From: an uncultured Paenibacillaceae bacterium
GTDB taxonomy: Bacteria > Bacillota > Bacilli > Paenibacillales > DA-C8
Direction of reading: 5' to 3'
Length of the DNA: 13,204 bases
Assembly (NCBI GenBank): GCA_937957685.1
Contig: CALGAO010000063.1
Coordinates: forward strand, 1 to 13,204
The position numbers and the translations under genes are program-made. This document shows, in pieces, positions 7,076-13,163 of the stretch (positions within the stretch are counted from its first letter, which is position 1; each line of letters opens with the position of its first letter). Under the pieces are notes generated by a model. It saw only the letters and a program-made list of their open reading frames with translations, searched no databases and was not told where the DNA came from.

Positions 7076-7306
7076 AGACTTTGGTCCCCCATGATCGGTC
7101 TGTTTATTCCTAATGATCATATCATAATCGCCACATGGTGACACAGTGGAACAATCTCACAAGCCCGGGACGAATCTGCCCTGGGTCGAAGGGGGTGATC
7201 CAACAGTGTCTCCGGTGTCCGTTACAGCCTGATGCTGACAACCCGGAAGCTATTCGTGGAGCGGCGATGATCAACATAAAAAAAATACATTCAGGGTGCA
7301 GGGGAA

Positions 7307-7894
7307 GTGCCGCGTTCCTTCGTCTATAAAGTCGGAAGGGAGGGGAGCGATATTCGAGACGAAGATTTGATCAGGGCGGTACTGGAAGGCGGGCCCGAAC
7401 ACTATCGGCCTTTCGTGCAGGCTTATGGTCAATATATCTACCGGACGGTCTACGCGGTGCTGCAGTCACCGCACGATGCGGAAGACGTTACGCAAGAGGT
7501 GCTGCTGCAGATCTATCGTTCCCTCCCGGAATATCGGATGGAAGGCCTGAAGACCTGGATCACGCGCATCGCGGTCAACCGGGCCATCGACCACAAGCGG
7601 AAGATGCAACGCCAGCAGGAAACGATCCAGGATCATGATCAGCTTGTTCGGCAAGACACGGCACCCGCCGCCGAGTCGGAAGCGATCCGGGAGGTCCATC
7701 GCCAGCAGGTCCGTCAGCTGATCGAACAGCTGCCATCCAACTACCGTGAAGTCGTATCCGCTTATTATATGGAGGGCAAAACCTACGAACAGATCGCCAC
7801 GGAGACCGGACTCGAGATCAAAAGCGTCGAATCCAGGCTATACCGGGCTCGTCACTGGATCAAACAACGATGGAGAAAGGAGGATCTCGAATGA
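7307..7894 (+). CDS. ECF-type RNA polymerase sigma factor
   Basis: From a GTG at 7307 the protein has 195 residues. It directs RNA polymerase to a dedicated promoter set and is presumably held by the anti-sigma factor encoded next. Sigma region 2 spans about 35-99, with DAEDVTQEV (57-65) for core binding and WITRIAVNRAIDHKRK (84-99) for -10 recognition. Region 4 spans about 132-188, with LPSNYREVV and the helix-turn-helix YEQIATETGLEIKSVESRL (160-178). The start is uncertain. The first 16 residues are atypical, and a strong purine-rich site (GGGAGGGGAGC) sits inside the frame just before an ATT codon at 7352, where the family-like sequence RDEDLIRAVLEG begins. The GTG has a weak AGGGTG site eight bases upstream. 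The stop overlaps the next start (ATGA). Confidence 0.92.
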   Translation: MPRSFVYKVGREGSDIRDEDLIRAVLEGGPEHYRPFVQAYGQYIYRTVYAVLQSPHDAEDVTQEVLLQIYRSLPEYRMEGLKTWITRIAVNRAIDHKRKMQRQQETIQDHDQLVRQDTAPAAESEAIREVHRQQVRQLIEQLPSNYREVVSAYYMEGKTYEQIATETGLEIKSVESRLYRARHWIKQRWRKEDLE

Positions 7895-8433
7895 ACGACA
7901 CCAGGCGACATGATGATCATATCCCACCGTCCATGATGAAAGATTATGTGCTTGGACAATTGAACGGACACGAGCGGGAGCAGGTGGATGCCCACCTGAT
8001 GGCCTGCGATGCATGCCTGCAGTTGTTCATAACGACAGAGCCTGCGCTCGACCCGCAGGTCCGGCATCCGGATCTGCCTCGCCTGGAATCGCAGGTCATC
8101 TCCAGGTTGCGGAGAGCGGACAGAAGGCGGAGGCGCCCGCGCTGGCGCTGGCTGCAACGCTCCTCGGTGCAATACACGATCGCCGCATCCATCACGCTCG
8201 TGCTGTACTTCAGCGGAACCTTCTCCGGCATCGCCACAACGCTGATGGAGCTGGAGAGGCATGAGGCGCTCAAGCACGAGGAATCGATGCTCCTATCTCC
8301 ATCCGCTGCAGATCAGCGGCGGGAGTCATGGTCGGAGCAGATGGTCAGCCGCACCGGCTCGTGGCTGGACAGCCTGAAGTCTGCAAGATTTGATCAAGTC
8401 AAGAAAGGAGAGGCAGGACGATATCATGAGTAA
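7891..8433 (+). CDS. Zinc-binding transmembrane anti-sigma factor
   Basis: The protein has 180 residues. AAGGAGGA lies six bases before the ATG, which overlaps the sigma factor stop as ATGA, so translation is coupled. The N-terminal cytoplasmic domain carries a ZAS/zf-HC2 motif, His35-x3-Cys39-x2-Cys42, which in this family coordinates zinc and binds the sigma factor. A very basic stretch (75-90, RADRRRRRPRWRW) precedes a single membrane helix at about 94-115. The remaining 65 residues are predicted to be outside the cell and could sense an envelope signal. The last eight bases overlap the next gene. Family and partner are clear from motif and position; the signal is unknown. Confidence 0.88.
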   Translation: MNDTRRHDDHIPPSMMKDYVLGQLNGHEREQVDAHLMACDACLQLFITTEPALDPQVRHPDLPRLESQVISRLRRADRRRRRPRWRWLQRSSVQYTIAASITLVLYFSGTFSGIATTLMELERHEALKHEESMLLSPSAADQRRESWSEQMVSRTGSWLDSLKSARFDQVKKGEAGRYHE

Positions 8434-9547
8434 AAATCCGCTTACCGCATTGATCCTCAGCTTCATACCCGGCGCAGGTCACGCCTATCTCGGCAGACCG
8501 GTCCGCACGGTGTTCTATGGAGCCACCTTCTTCGGCCCGCTGGGACTGCTGCTGGTCATCTTCCTGAACGGCGTTCATGAAAGGGAATCCGTCACGCTGT
8601 TGCTGGGTGTCGCCTTCCTGGCCTGGGCCATTAATCTGATCGACATGATCGTGTCCCTGATCAACGGCAAGGCATTCACCGGCACGCTTCCCGATCAGGG
8701 AACCGAAGACCCTGCGATCGCGATCGAGCAACAGCGCGAGAAAGCGCATGTGGTTCTCCTGTCGCTGATCCCGGGTCTTGGCCACATGCACATCGGCCTG
8801 ATGCACCGAGGCATTTCCTTCCTCATCACGTTCATCGGTCTGGCCTCGACCATCCTGTTTGTCGTCTTCGTGTTCAGGGAGCCCGCTCTGCTGATCTTCC
8901 TGCTGGTCTTGCCGGTCATCTGGATCTATAACCTGTTTGATTCGATGCAATGCCTGTCAGCGAAGCAACGACAGGAACACGTGCAGGATCGCACCATCTT
9001 CCACGACCTGGAGGCGCATGTCAGCACCGGCCGCAAGATCAAGGTGCTGGCGCTGGCGCTGTCGGTTTTCCCTGGAGCAGGCCATCTGTACCTGGGCTTG
9101 CAGCAACGCGGACTTCAGCTGATGGGCGGATTCCTCCTGGCCATCTACATCATGGACAATTTCCGTCTGACGCTTTTCTTCTTCCTGATCCCGATGCTGT
9201 GGTGCTTCGCCTTCTTCGACGCGCTGCATCAGGCCGCCCGCTACGAACGCGGAGAACTGCGCGACGAACCGGTGCTGACGAAGTTCTCCAGGTATCAGCG
9301 CTGGATCGGCATCGGCCTGCTTGGCTTCGGCGTGCTGTATTTCATCGATCAACTGGCGTCCAGGTACCTGTCCCAGGATGAGCTGGAGCTGTACCGCCTC
9401 TATCTGGAGATCAAGTATATGTTCCCGACCGCAGTGGTGGCATTCATCATGATCGCCCTCGGCTTGAAGCTCATCTTCGGGAACAAGACCGCAGATGCGC
9501 CGCAGTCGTCTGTTATCCCGCAACAAGAGGGGGACCATCAGCCATGA
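8426..9547 (+). CDS. Multi-helix membrane protein with three PGxGH repeats
   Basis: The protein has 373 residues. The ATG at 8426 is chosen because AGGA lies seven bases upstream and the gene overlaps the anti-sigma end by eight bases. Three copies of a ~100-residue unit are visible. Each opens with LSFIPGAGHAYLG (11-23), LSLIPGLGHMHIG (112-124) or LSVFPGAGHLYLG (212-224), followed by one or two hydrophobic helices. Each closes with a W-x-x-N/F-x-x-D helix (AWAINLID, WIYNLFD, WCFAFFD). The prolines of the three openings are 101 and 100 residues apart. The opening motif recalls TM2-type domains, but the family was not recognised. Two further helices lie at about 292-308 and 334-352. The C-terminal tail is polar. 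Its place in the sigma/anti-sigma operon suggests an envelope-stress or signalling role; that is inference. Confidence 0.88.
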   Translation: MSKNPLTALILSFIPGAGHAYLGRPVRTVFYGATFFGPLGLLLVIFLNGVHERESVTLLLGVAFLAWAINLIDMIVSLINGKAFTGTLPDQGTEDPAIAIEQQREKAHVVLLSLIPGLGHMHIGLMHRGISFLITFIGLASTILFVVFVFREPALLIFLLVLPVIWIYNLFDSMQCLSAKQRQEHVQDRTIFHDLEAHVSTGRKIKVLALALSVFPGAGHLYLGLQQRGLQLMGGFLLAIYIMDNFRLTLFFFLIPMLWCFAFFDALHQAARYERGELRDEPVLTKFSRYQRWIGIGLLGFGVLYFIDQLASRYLSQDELELYRLYLEIKYMFPTAVVAFIMIALGLKLIFGNKTADAPQSSVIPQQEGDHQP

Positions 9548-9685
9548 GATTGCAGGATCGTTATAAAGGAGGAGCACAGATGAATTGGATTCAGTTGTCT
9601 GGCACAAGATTAGCGCCGCAAGGACCGGTATCGCCGGCAGGGGGCTGTCAGCCATGAGTTTACAGGAAGCCTATGGAGCAGGCAG
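9497..9685 (+). repeat. Tandem duplication of a gene junction (two diverged copies)
   Basis: Copy 1 is about 9497-9575 and copy 2 about 9613-9685. Both contain, in order, GCGCCGCA (9497-9504; 9613-9620), TATC-CCG, a GGGGG run, the identical TCAGCCATGAG (9538-9548; 9648-9658), then TT-CAGGA and TAT--AG. Over 40 bases from 9531 and 9641, 28 match without gaps at an offset of 110. Both copies encode an APQ...QP ending that overlaps, as ATGA, a start reading M-x-L-Q-x-x-Y. Confidence 0.7.
9544..9657 (+). CDS. Chimeric 37-codon mini-ORF created by junction duplication
   Basis: ATG at 9544 overlaps the stop of the preceding gene (ATGA), and a GGGGGA site lies a few bases upstream. The frame ends in a TGA that overlaps the next start. 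Its first 11 residues (MRLQDRYKGGA) resemble the start of the following protein (MSLQEAYGAGS). Its last residues (APQGPVSPAGGCQP) resemble the end of the preceding protein (APQSSVIPQQEGDHQP). It therefore looks like a by-product of a tandem duplication of the junction, not an independent gene. It may still be translated and keep ribosomes flowing into the next gene. A second start at 9580 has an excellent AAAGGAGGA site. Confidence 0.35.
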   Translation: MRLQDRYKGGAQMNWIQLSGTRLAPQGPVSPAGGCQP

Positions 9686-10352
9686 CCCTGGGGCAGGCCA
9701 TCATGGTGCCGGCGTGAAGCGAAAGCGAATGTGGCGCGTCGGTTCGATGACCGCCGGTGTGGTCTTCGTGCTGATGGGGGTTATCCTGGCCGTATCGCTC
9801 TGGACGCATGTCGAAGCCCACGAGGCGCTGAGCTGGATCGGTCCCGTCATCTTCATCCTGCTGGGCATCGAGGTGCTGCTGTACCTCAGACATGCCGGCA
9901 GCGACCAGGTGATCGTGCGCTACGACTGGCTCAGCATCCTCACGATCGGGATCGTCAGCGTCGCCAGCATCGTGCTCTCCCTGCTCATCTCCACCGGGAT
10001 CTATGACGAACTGCAACGGGGCATGAGCATGATGCAGCGTTCCGCATATGTGGAGCTTGAGCCCATGCAGGTTCCCGAGGAGGTGGAGACGATCGTCGTT
10101 CACTCCCTCAGCCACCTGGAGATCTACAGGTCCAATACCCGCCAGCTGCAGCTGTTCGGGCAGGTGCGATACTGGTCCGACGAACCGCTCGACCTGGAAC
10201 AGGTGAACTTGCTCCAGACGAACACGGTCGGTACGACGATGCACGTGATGGTCGGCACGATCGAGCGGCGCGACGCCGGGCTGTATCCCACCTATGTGGA
10301 TTCGCAGCTGACGCTGGTCGTGCCCGAAGAAGTGGAGATCATCCGCCGTTAA
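9654..10352 (+). CDS. Three-helix membrane protein with LiaF-like transmembrane region
   Basis: From the ATG at 9654 the protein has 232 residues; a GGGGG run lies 8-13 bases upstream. An in-frame ATG at 9585 would add 23 residues that overlap the duplicated junction in another frame, so it is not favoured. A Gly-rich, basic N-terminus leads into helices at about 33-50, 60-79 and 93-115. The first two (SMTAGVVFVLMGVILAVSLW and WIGPVIFILLGIEVLLYL) resemble the LiaI/LiaF-type transmembrane region (DUF5668-like). The C-terminal ~115 residues are predicted to lie outside the membrane and look beta-rich (VETIVVHSLSHLEIYRS...LQLFGQVRYW...LTLVVPEEVEIIRR), like the repeating strands of LiaF/DUF4097 proteins. 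As the last gene of the sigma operon it is a plausible envelope-damage sensor or effector. The homology is from memory. Confidence 0.83.
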   Translation: MSLQEAYGAGSPGAGHHGAGVKRKRMWRVGSMTAGVVFVLMGVILAVSLWTHVEAHEALSWIGPVIFILLGIEVLLYLRHAGSDQVIVRYDWLSILTIGIVSVASIVLSLLISTGIYDELQRGMSMMQRSAYVELEPMQVPEEVETIVVHSLSHLEIYRSNTRQLQLFGQVRYWSDEPLDLEQVNLLQTNTVGTTMHVMVGTIERRDAGLYPTYVDSQLTLVVPEEVEIIRR

Positions 10353-10382
10353 TCCGATCATGGTCAGGGTGGAGCCTGCTTC

Positions 10383-10472
10383 GTTTCGCACACGAAGATC
10401 CCGTTTAAGTGAAAGCCACGTTTATATATGAGACGATTCCGTCTTAGCGGCGACGTGGATTTTGTGTGAAAC
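10383..10472. repeat. Nested inverted repeats at the phage/chromosome junction
   Basis: Outer arms GTTTCGCACA (10383-10392) and TGTGTGAAAC (10463-10472) pair over 10 positions with one G-T. Middle arms CCACGT (10416-10421) and ACGTGG (10453-10458) pair perfectly. Inner arms AGACG (10431-10435) and CGTCT (10440-10444) close on a four-base loop. An alternative hairpin, CTTCGT/ACGAAG, occupies 10379-10397. The surrounding 10353-10564 has no convincing gene and is AT-rich against its neighbours. It could be a terminator region of the sigma operon, the end of a lost mobile element, or a structured RNA; none is proven. Confidence 0.45.
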
Positions 10473-10564
10473 ATCATACAACAAGGTCCAGTTTTTGTTG
10501 AATCCGTATAATTGTGTAAAATGAGATTCCCAAAAATTAAGGGAGCCATTTCCAATATCATCGG

Positions 10565-11109
10565 TTAGAATGGAGTTGTCGAGACAACATTCGGCGGCTG
10601 ACCGCTCCCACCGCCGATTTGAAAACCTGGTTGCGGCTGAGAGCTGTCCTGTTGGAACAGGAAGGACTTACTCTCCTGCAGCGTTTTGAGTTGCTCATCA
10701 AGACCTACCACCTTATCACCATCCAGCACGAGCTTCGACTTATCAAAAAGGCCGGCTACTAGGTCCTCGTCATGGACCTTGCCGGCGATCGCTGCTTTGA
10801 TGGAGGTGGACAGCTTCAGGTCCTTCAGGTCGGCCTCGTACTTCTCTTTGGCAGCCTTGTTCTCAGCCTGCAGTGTTTCGATTTGCTTCCGCAACTCGCG
10901 CTTGCCCCAGCCGCTTTCTTCAGTTCGTCCAGCTGTTTGTCCCGTTCGGCGACGTCGGTCTCCAGCTTCTTCTTCGCTTCAGCCACCTCGTTGTACCTGG
11001 CCTTCGGAACGAAGTGCTCCGGCAACGCCTTGTTGATATCGCCGATCAGCCCGTCGAGCTTCGATTCATCGACGCCTGCTTTCTTCAGCAACTCTTTCAA
11101 CCATTCCAC
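10565..11109 (-). pseudogene. Phage scaffolding protein (Gp20-like), frameshifted
   Basis: Translation begins at a GTG (11109) with GGAGGGTGATC upstream and reads MEWLKELLKKAGVDESKLDG... to about residue 70 (DELKKAAG). The natural continuation, ELRKQIETLQAENKAAKEKYE, is in another frame, ending at 10565. The switch is at about 10893-10900 and needs one extra base, that is, a single-base loss or a -1 shift. Joined, the product would be about 181 residues. It has the charged, coiled-coil-rich make-up of phage minor structural protein GP20 scaffolds, including KAAIAGKVHDEDLVAGLFD, KLVLDGDKVVGLDEQL and an ending after LKTLQESKSFLF typical of that family. No clear slippery heptamer is seen, so decay or a sequencing error is more likely than programmed shifting. 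It is separated from the upstream phage genes by two terminators. A capsid gene would be expected next but is absent. Confidence 0.8.
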
Positions 11110-11196
11110 GCTTGATCACCCTCCGAATTTTTATAGCGGTTCGATCCGCTTATGGTGTCCGACCGATATACCCCGGCCGCGGGTAGGTAACAGAAA

Positions 11197-11223
11197 GGGC
11201 TCCGGAAGTCTCATCCGGAGCCC
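11197..11223 (-). terminator. Rho-independent terminator, second of two
   Basis: On the minus strand GGGCTCCGGA and TCCGGAGCCC form a perfect 10-base-pair stem with a seven-base loop, followed by TTTCTGTT. It lies between the candidate immunity gene and the Gp20-like gene. Confidence 0.75.
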
Positions 11224-11231
11224 ATAAAAAT

Positions 11232-11259
11232 AGCACCCTCGTTTTATCGCGAGAATGCT
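11232..11259 (-). terminator. Rho-independent terminator, directly after the candidate immunity gene
   Basis: On the minus strand AGCATTCTCG pairs with CGAGGGTGCT over 10 positions (two G-U pairs) around an eight-base loop, followed by ATTTTTAT. It begins at the base after the gene's stop codon. Confidence 0.7.
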
Positions 11260-11475
11260 TTAATCTTCGATTACTTCACAACTTGCGATATCGGGAACGG
11301 GGACACCTTCATAGTAACCTAATTGCTCCCCTTCTTCGGTCTGAATGCCAACTGTATCGTAATCAATATCCTCCATCGCACCGACTTCATATGAGATAAG
11401 ACGACCGACAGTCACTTTTCCATACCTATCCGTTATTTTTACCTTTGAGCCCAGCATTTTGTAGAAATCGATCAT
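11260..11475 (-). CDS. Small acidic protein, candidate immunity protein for the type 50 toxin
   Basis: The protein has 71 residues. Its start lies 2 bases after the toxin gene's stop, and its AAAGGAGAG site is inside the last toxin codons, so the two are translationally coupled. It is acidic and cytoplasmic, with no signal or membrane helix. The pattern LGSKVKITDRYGKVTVGRLISYEVG... DTVGIQTEEGEQLGYYEGVPVPDIASCEVIED suggests a small beta-barrel (Sm-like) fold: successive short strands, with a turn between the second and third. Known polymorphic toxin loci place the immunity gene immediately downstream of the toxin, which is the main ground for this call. Head-completion proteins, which might otherwise sit here in a phage, are usually longer. 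Two terminators follow at once. The gene is real; the role is inferred. Confidence 0.72.
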   Translation of the reverse strand: MIDFYKMLGSKVKITDRYGKVTVGRLISYEVGAMEDIDYDTVGIQTEEGEQLGYYEGVPVPDIASCEVIED

Positions 11476-11477
11476 CT

Positions 11478-13163
11478 CTATCTCTCCTTTCGCTTTTTGC
11501 TCGGATAATCTGGCACAATATGCACGCCCTTGTTTCCGTAGTGGATGCGGAAAACAGTCGTCTTAGCCTCCTGGCCTGTCAGGTTGTTTACAGCGATGCC
11601 TACAACCTCGTCGTTTGTGATAATCGTTTCTTTACGATCCCATTCACCATTCGGTCCAATTTTGATAAGTCCTGTACCGGCATATTTATTGACCAGTTCC
11701 TGGGCTTCATCGATGCTGATTGTCAAGCGAGATGGACCATATTGGCCTTTTGCTCTGAGTTTTTCCTCGTACTGCTTGAACTCATTCGTACCAGGAATGT
11801 GCTTGTTTTGTTGCCCCGGCAGGATCGTCTTTGGCTGAGCGTCCGAACGAATGAACTGCCGTATTTCTTCAATTTTCGCACGATTTTCGGATTCTTTCAA
11901 GACGCGGCTTCGCTCTGCTGTGGAAATTTGCCCTTCGACCTTCTCGCGCCACGGTGATCGTCTCAATTCTGGATGAGCATTTAGATGTTCTCTCATCCGC
12001 GATTGCCACTCTTTAACCTTACGCGCATACCGCGCCTGATTATCTGGATCCATGCTGCCTGCTTCAAGCCTCTTATACTTGCGAATCTGTCGTTCAATAT
12101 ACCGTTGTTTCTGTTCCGCTCTATAGTTGCGCAAAGCTTTTTTATCGTCTGCAGGCTCCGGCAGCCGGCTAATGCCCGGGAAGTACGTGGACAGCGTATG
12201 CCGACAATTGGGATGAAAAGCACCGTTTCGCATCGCCTCAGACAGCCGGGGCGCGTTGTGTTCCCTCGCCAGCTGTTCTGCCTGTTCCGGACTGATGGAC
12301 GTATACACATCATCGATCAGCACTTTGCCCTGATACGGCAGACACCACGGCGAGCAATTATCGTGTGCACTCATTATTACGGTGTAGACGCCCCATTGGT
12401 CGCGCTTTTTACCCTCGCCCAAAAACGTAGCCCGCTGGCTAGCCGTCCGTAGCGCCATCTCGGCCCACGCCGATATATCAACCTTGCGGCCGTCGCTGTA
12501 GGTGATCGAGTTGATCCCGCGCTCCAGAAACTCCTTTGTCGCCATGTCCACGGCCTGCTCCAGCGTCTTCGCGCCGGCGGTCATGTTTACCTCGGCCTTG
12601 AAGATGACCTGCCGGTAGACGTCATCCATCTTGCGCAAGACGCCGTATTCAGCCTGCTGTAGATCGTTCTTGACGGTTTCCTGTAGCGCATCGAGTTTCT
12701 TCTCATTCATCCCGAAAAACTGCGTCTCAGGCTGCGCTTTTGGAAGCTGGTCGTATGGTACTTTCCCCGGCTCGTAGTCCGGCTTGACCAGCTGCGGCTT
12801 CTCATCAACGGGCAATCCGATCTCGCCTGACACCTCATATGCAGCACGCTGTTCCGTGCCAAACAGGCGCCTGATCTCGTTCTCTGCTTTCTGCTGACCA
12901 TCCTGGTAACTCTCCTGGATGACATCCTCGGCAAGTTTTTGGGCATCGCGCACAGCCCGGCGAACGATCTTGGTGTTGGTCTTCCTGTACTTGAGCATGT
13001 TCCGTAACTTGACCAATTGCCAGCGATCCCAGCGGAATCCTTCCTTGATCTCCTCTTCTTTGTGCCGCTTGAAGTTTCGGCGCAGTGAGTTGATCAGATC
13101 AAGTGCCATTTGCTCGAAAATGGAGATGATGTCATATGGATCGCGCTTGCGCTCATCAGCCAT
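11478..13163 (-). CDS. Phage MuF/minor capsid protein with C-terminal polymorphic toxin type 50 domain
   Basis: The protein has 561 residues. Residues 1-330 are a phage minor head protein of the MuF/SPP1-gp7 type (Phage_min_cap2-like). They are mostly helical, with the signature HDNCSPWCLPYQGK (267-280) and HPNCRHTLSTYFPG (317-330), giving Cys270, Cys274, His317, Cys320 and His322. Residues 340-440 are a highly charged helical linker. Residues 447-556 match from memory the bacterial toxin 50 (Ntox50) domain: LPGQQNKHIPGTNEFKQYE (448-466), DEAQELVNKYAGTG (485-498), GEWDRKETI (506-514) and FRIHYGNKGVHIVP (538-551). His455, His541 and His548 are candidate catalytic residues. Ntox50 is a predicted RNase. 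MuF proteins are injected or packaged with the phage head, and fused toxins of this kind are known from temperate phages. The start overlaps the upstream gene's stop (TAATG); the stop is 2 bases before the candidate immunity gene. Confidence 0.9.
   Translation of the reverse strand: MADERKRDPYDIISIFEQMALDLINSLRRNFKRHKEEEIKEGFRWDRWQLVKLRNMLKYRKTNTKIVRRAVRDAQKLAEDVIQESYQDGQQKAENEIRRLFGTEQRAAYEVSGEIGLPVDEKPQLVKPDYEPGKVPYDQLPKAQPETQFFGMNEKKLDALQETVKNDLQQAEYGVLRKMDDVYRQVIFKAEVNMTAGAKTLEQAVDMATKEFLERGINSITYSDGRKVDISAWAEMALRTASQRATFLGEGKKRDQWGVYTVIMSAHDNCSPWCLPYQGKVLIDDVYTSISPEQAEQLAREHNAPRLSEAMRNGAFHPNCRHTLSTYFPGISRLPEPADDKKALRNYRAEQKQRYIERQIRKYKRLEAGSMDPDNQARYARKVKEWQSRMREHLNAHPELRRSPWREKVEGQISTAERSRVLKESENRAKIEEIRQFIRSDAQPKTILPGQQNKHIPGTNEFKQYEEKLRAKGQYGPSRLTISIDEAQELVNKYAGTGLIKIGPNGEWDRKETIITNDEVVGIAVNNLTGQEAKTTVFRIHYGNKGVHIVPDYPSKKRKER

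Noticed and set aside
6332..7141. Plus-strand open frame of 269 codons opposite the LplB-like permease
   Set aside because: Antisense of a clear permease gene, with a shadow-type Asp/His/Arg/Gln-rich composition.
7245..7275. Possible ECF promoter (TGACAACCCGG...CGTG) before the sigma factor
   Set aside because: Only 12 bases separate AAC from CGT; ECF promoters need about 16-17. GGAAC at 7148 has a partner CGAA at 18 bases, also a poor fit.
7267..7329. 20-codon leader ORF (MINIKKIHSGC...) overlapping the sigma start
   Set aside because: Its ribosome site is weak and too close, and there is no run of codons or hairpin pair suggesting attenuation.
10364..10561. Minus-strand 65-codon open frame after the scaffold gene
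   Set aside because: It starts without a ribosome site, runs through the nested inverted repeats and has unusual composition; it looks like chance.
11131..11148. AGCGGTTCGATCCGCT, which looks like a tRNA T-arm or attachment site core
   Set aside because: The loop is six bases, not seven, no acceptor or anticodon parts lie nearby, and no second copy was seen for an attachment site.
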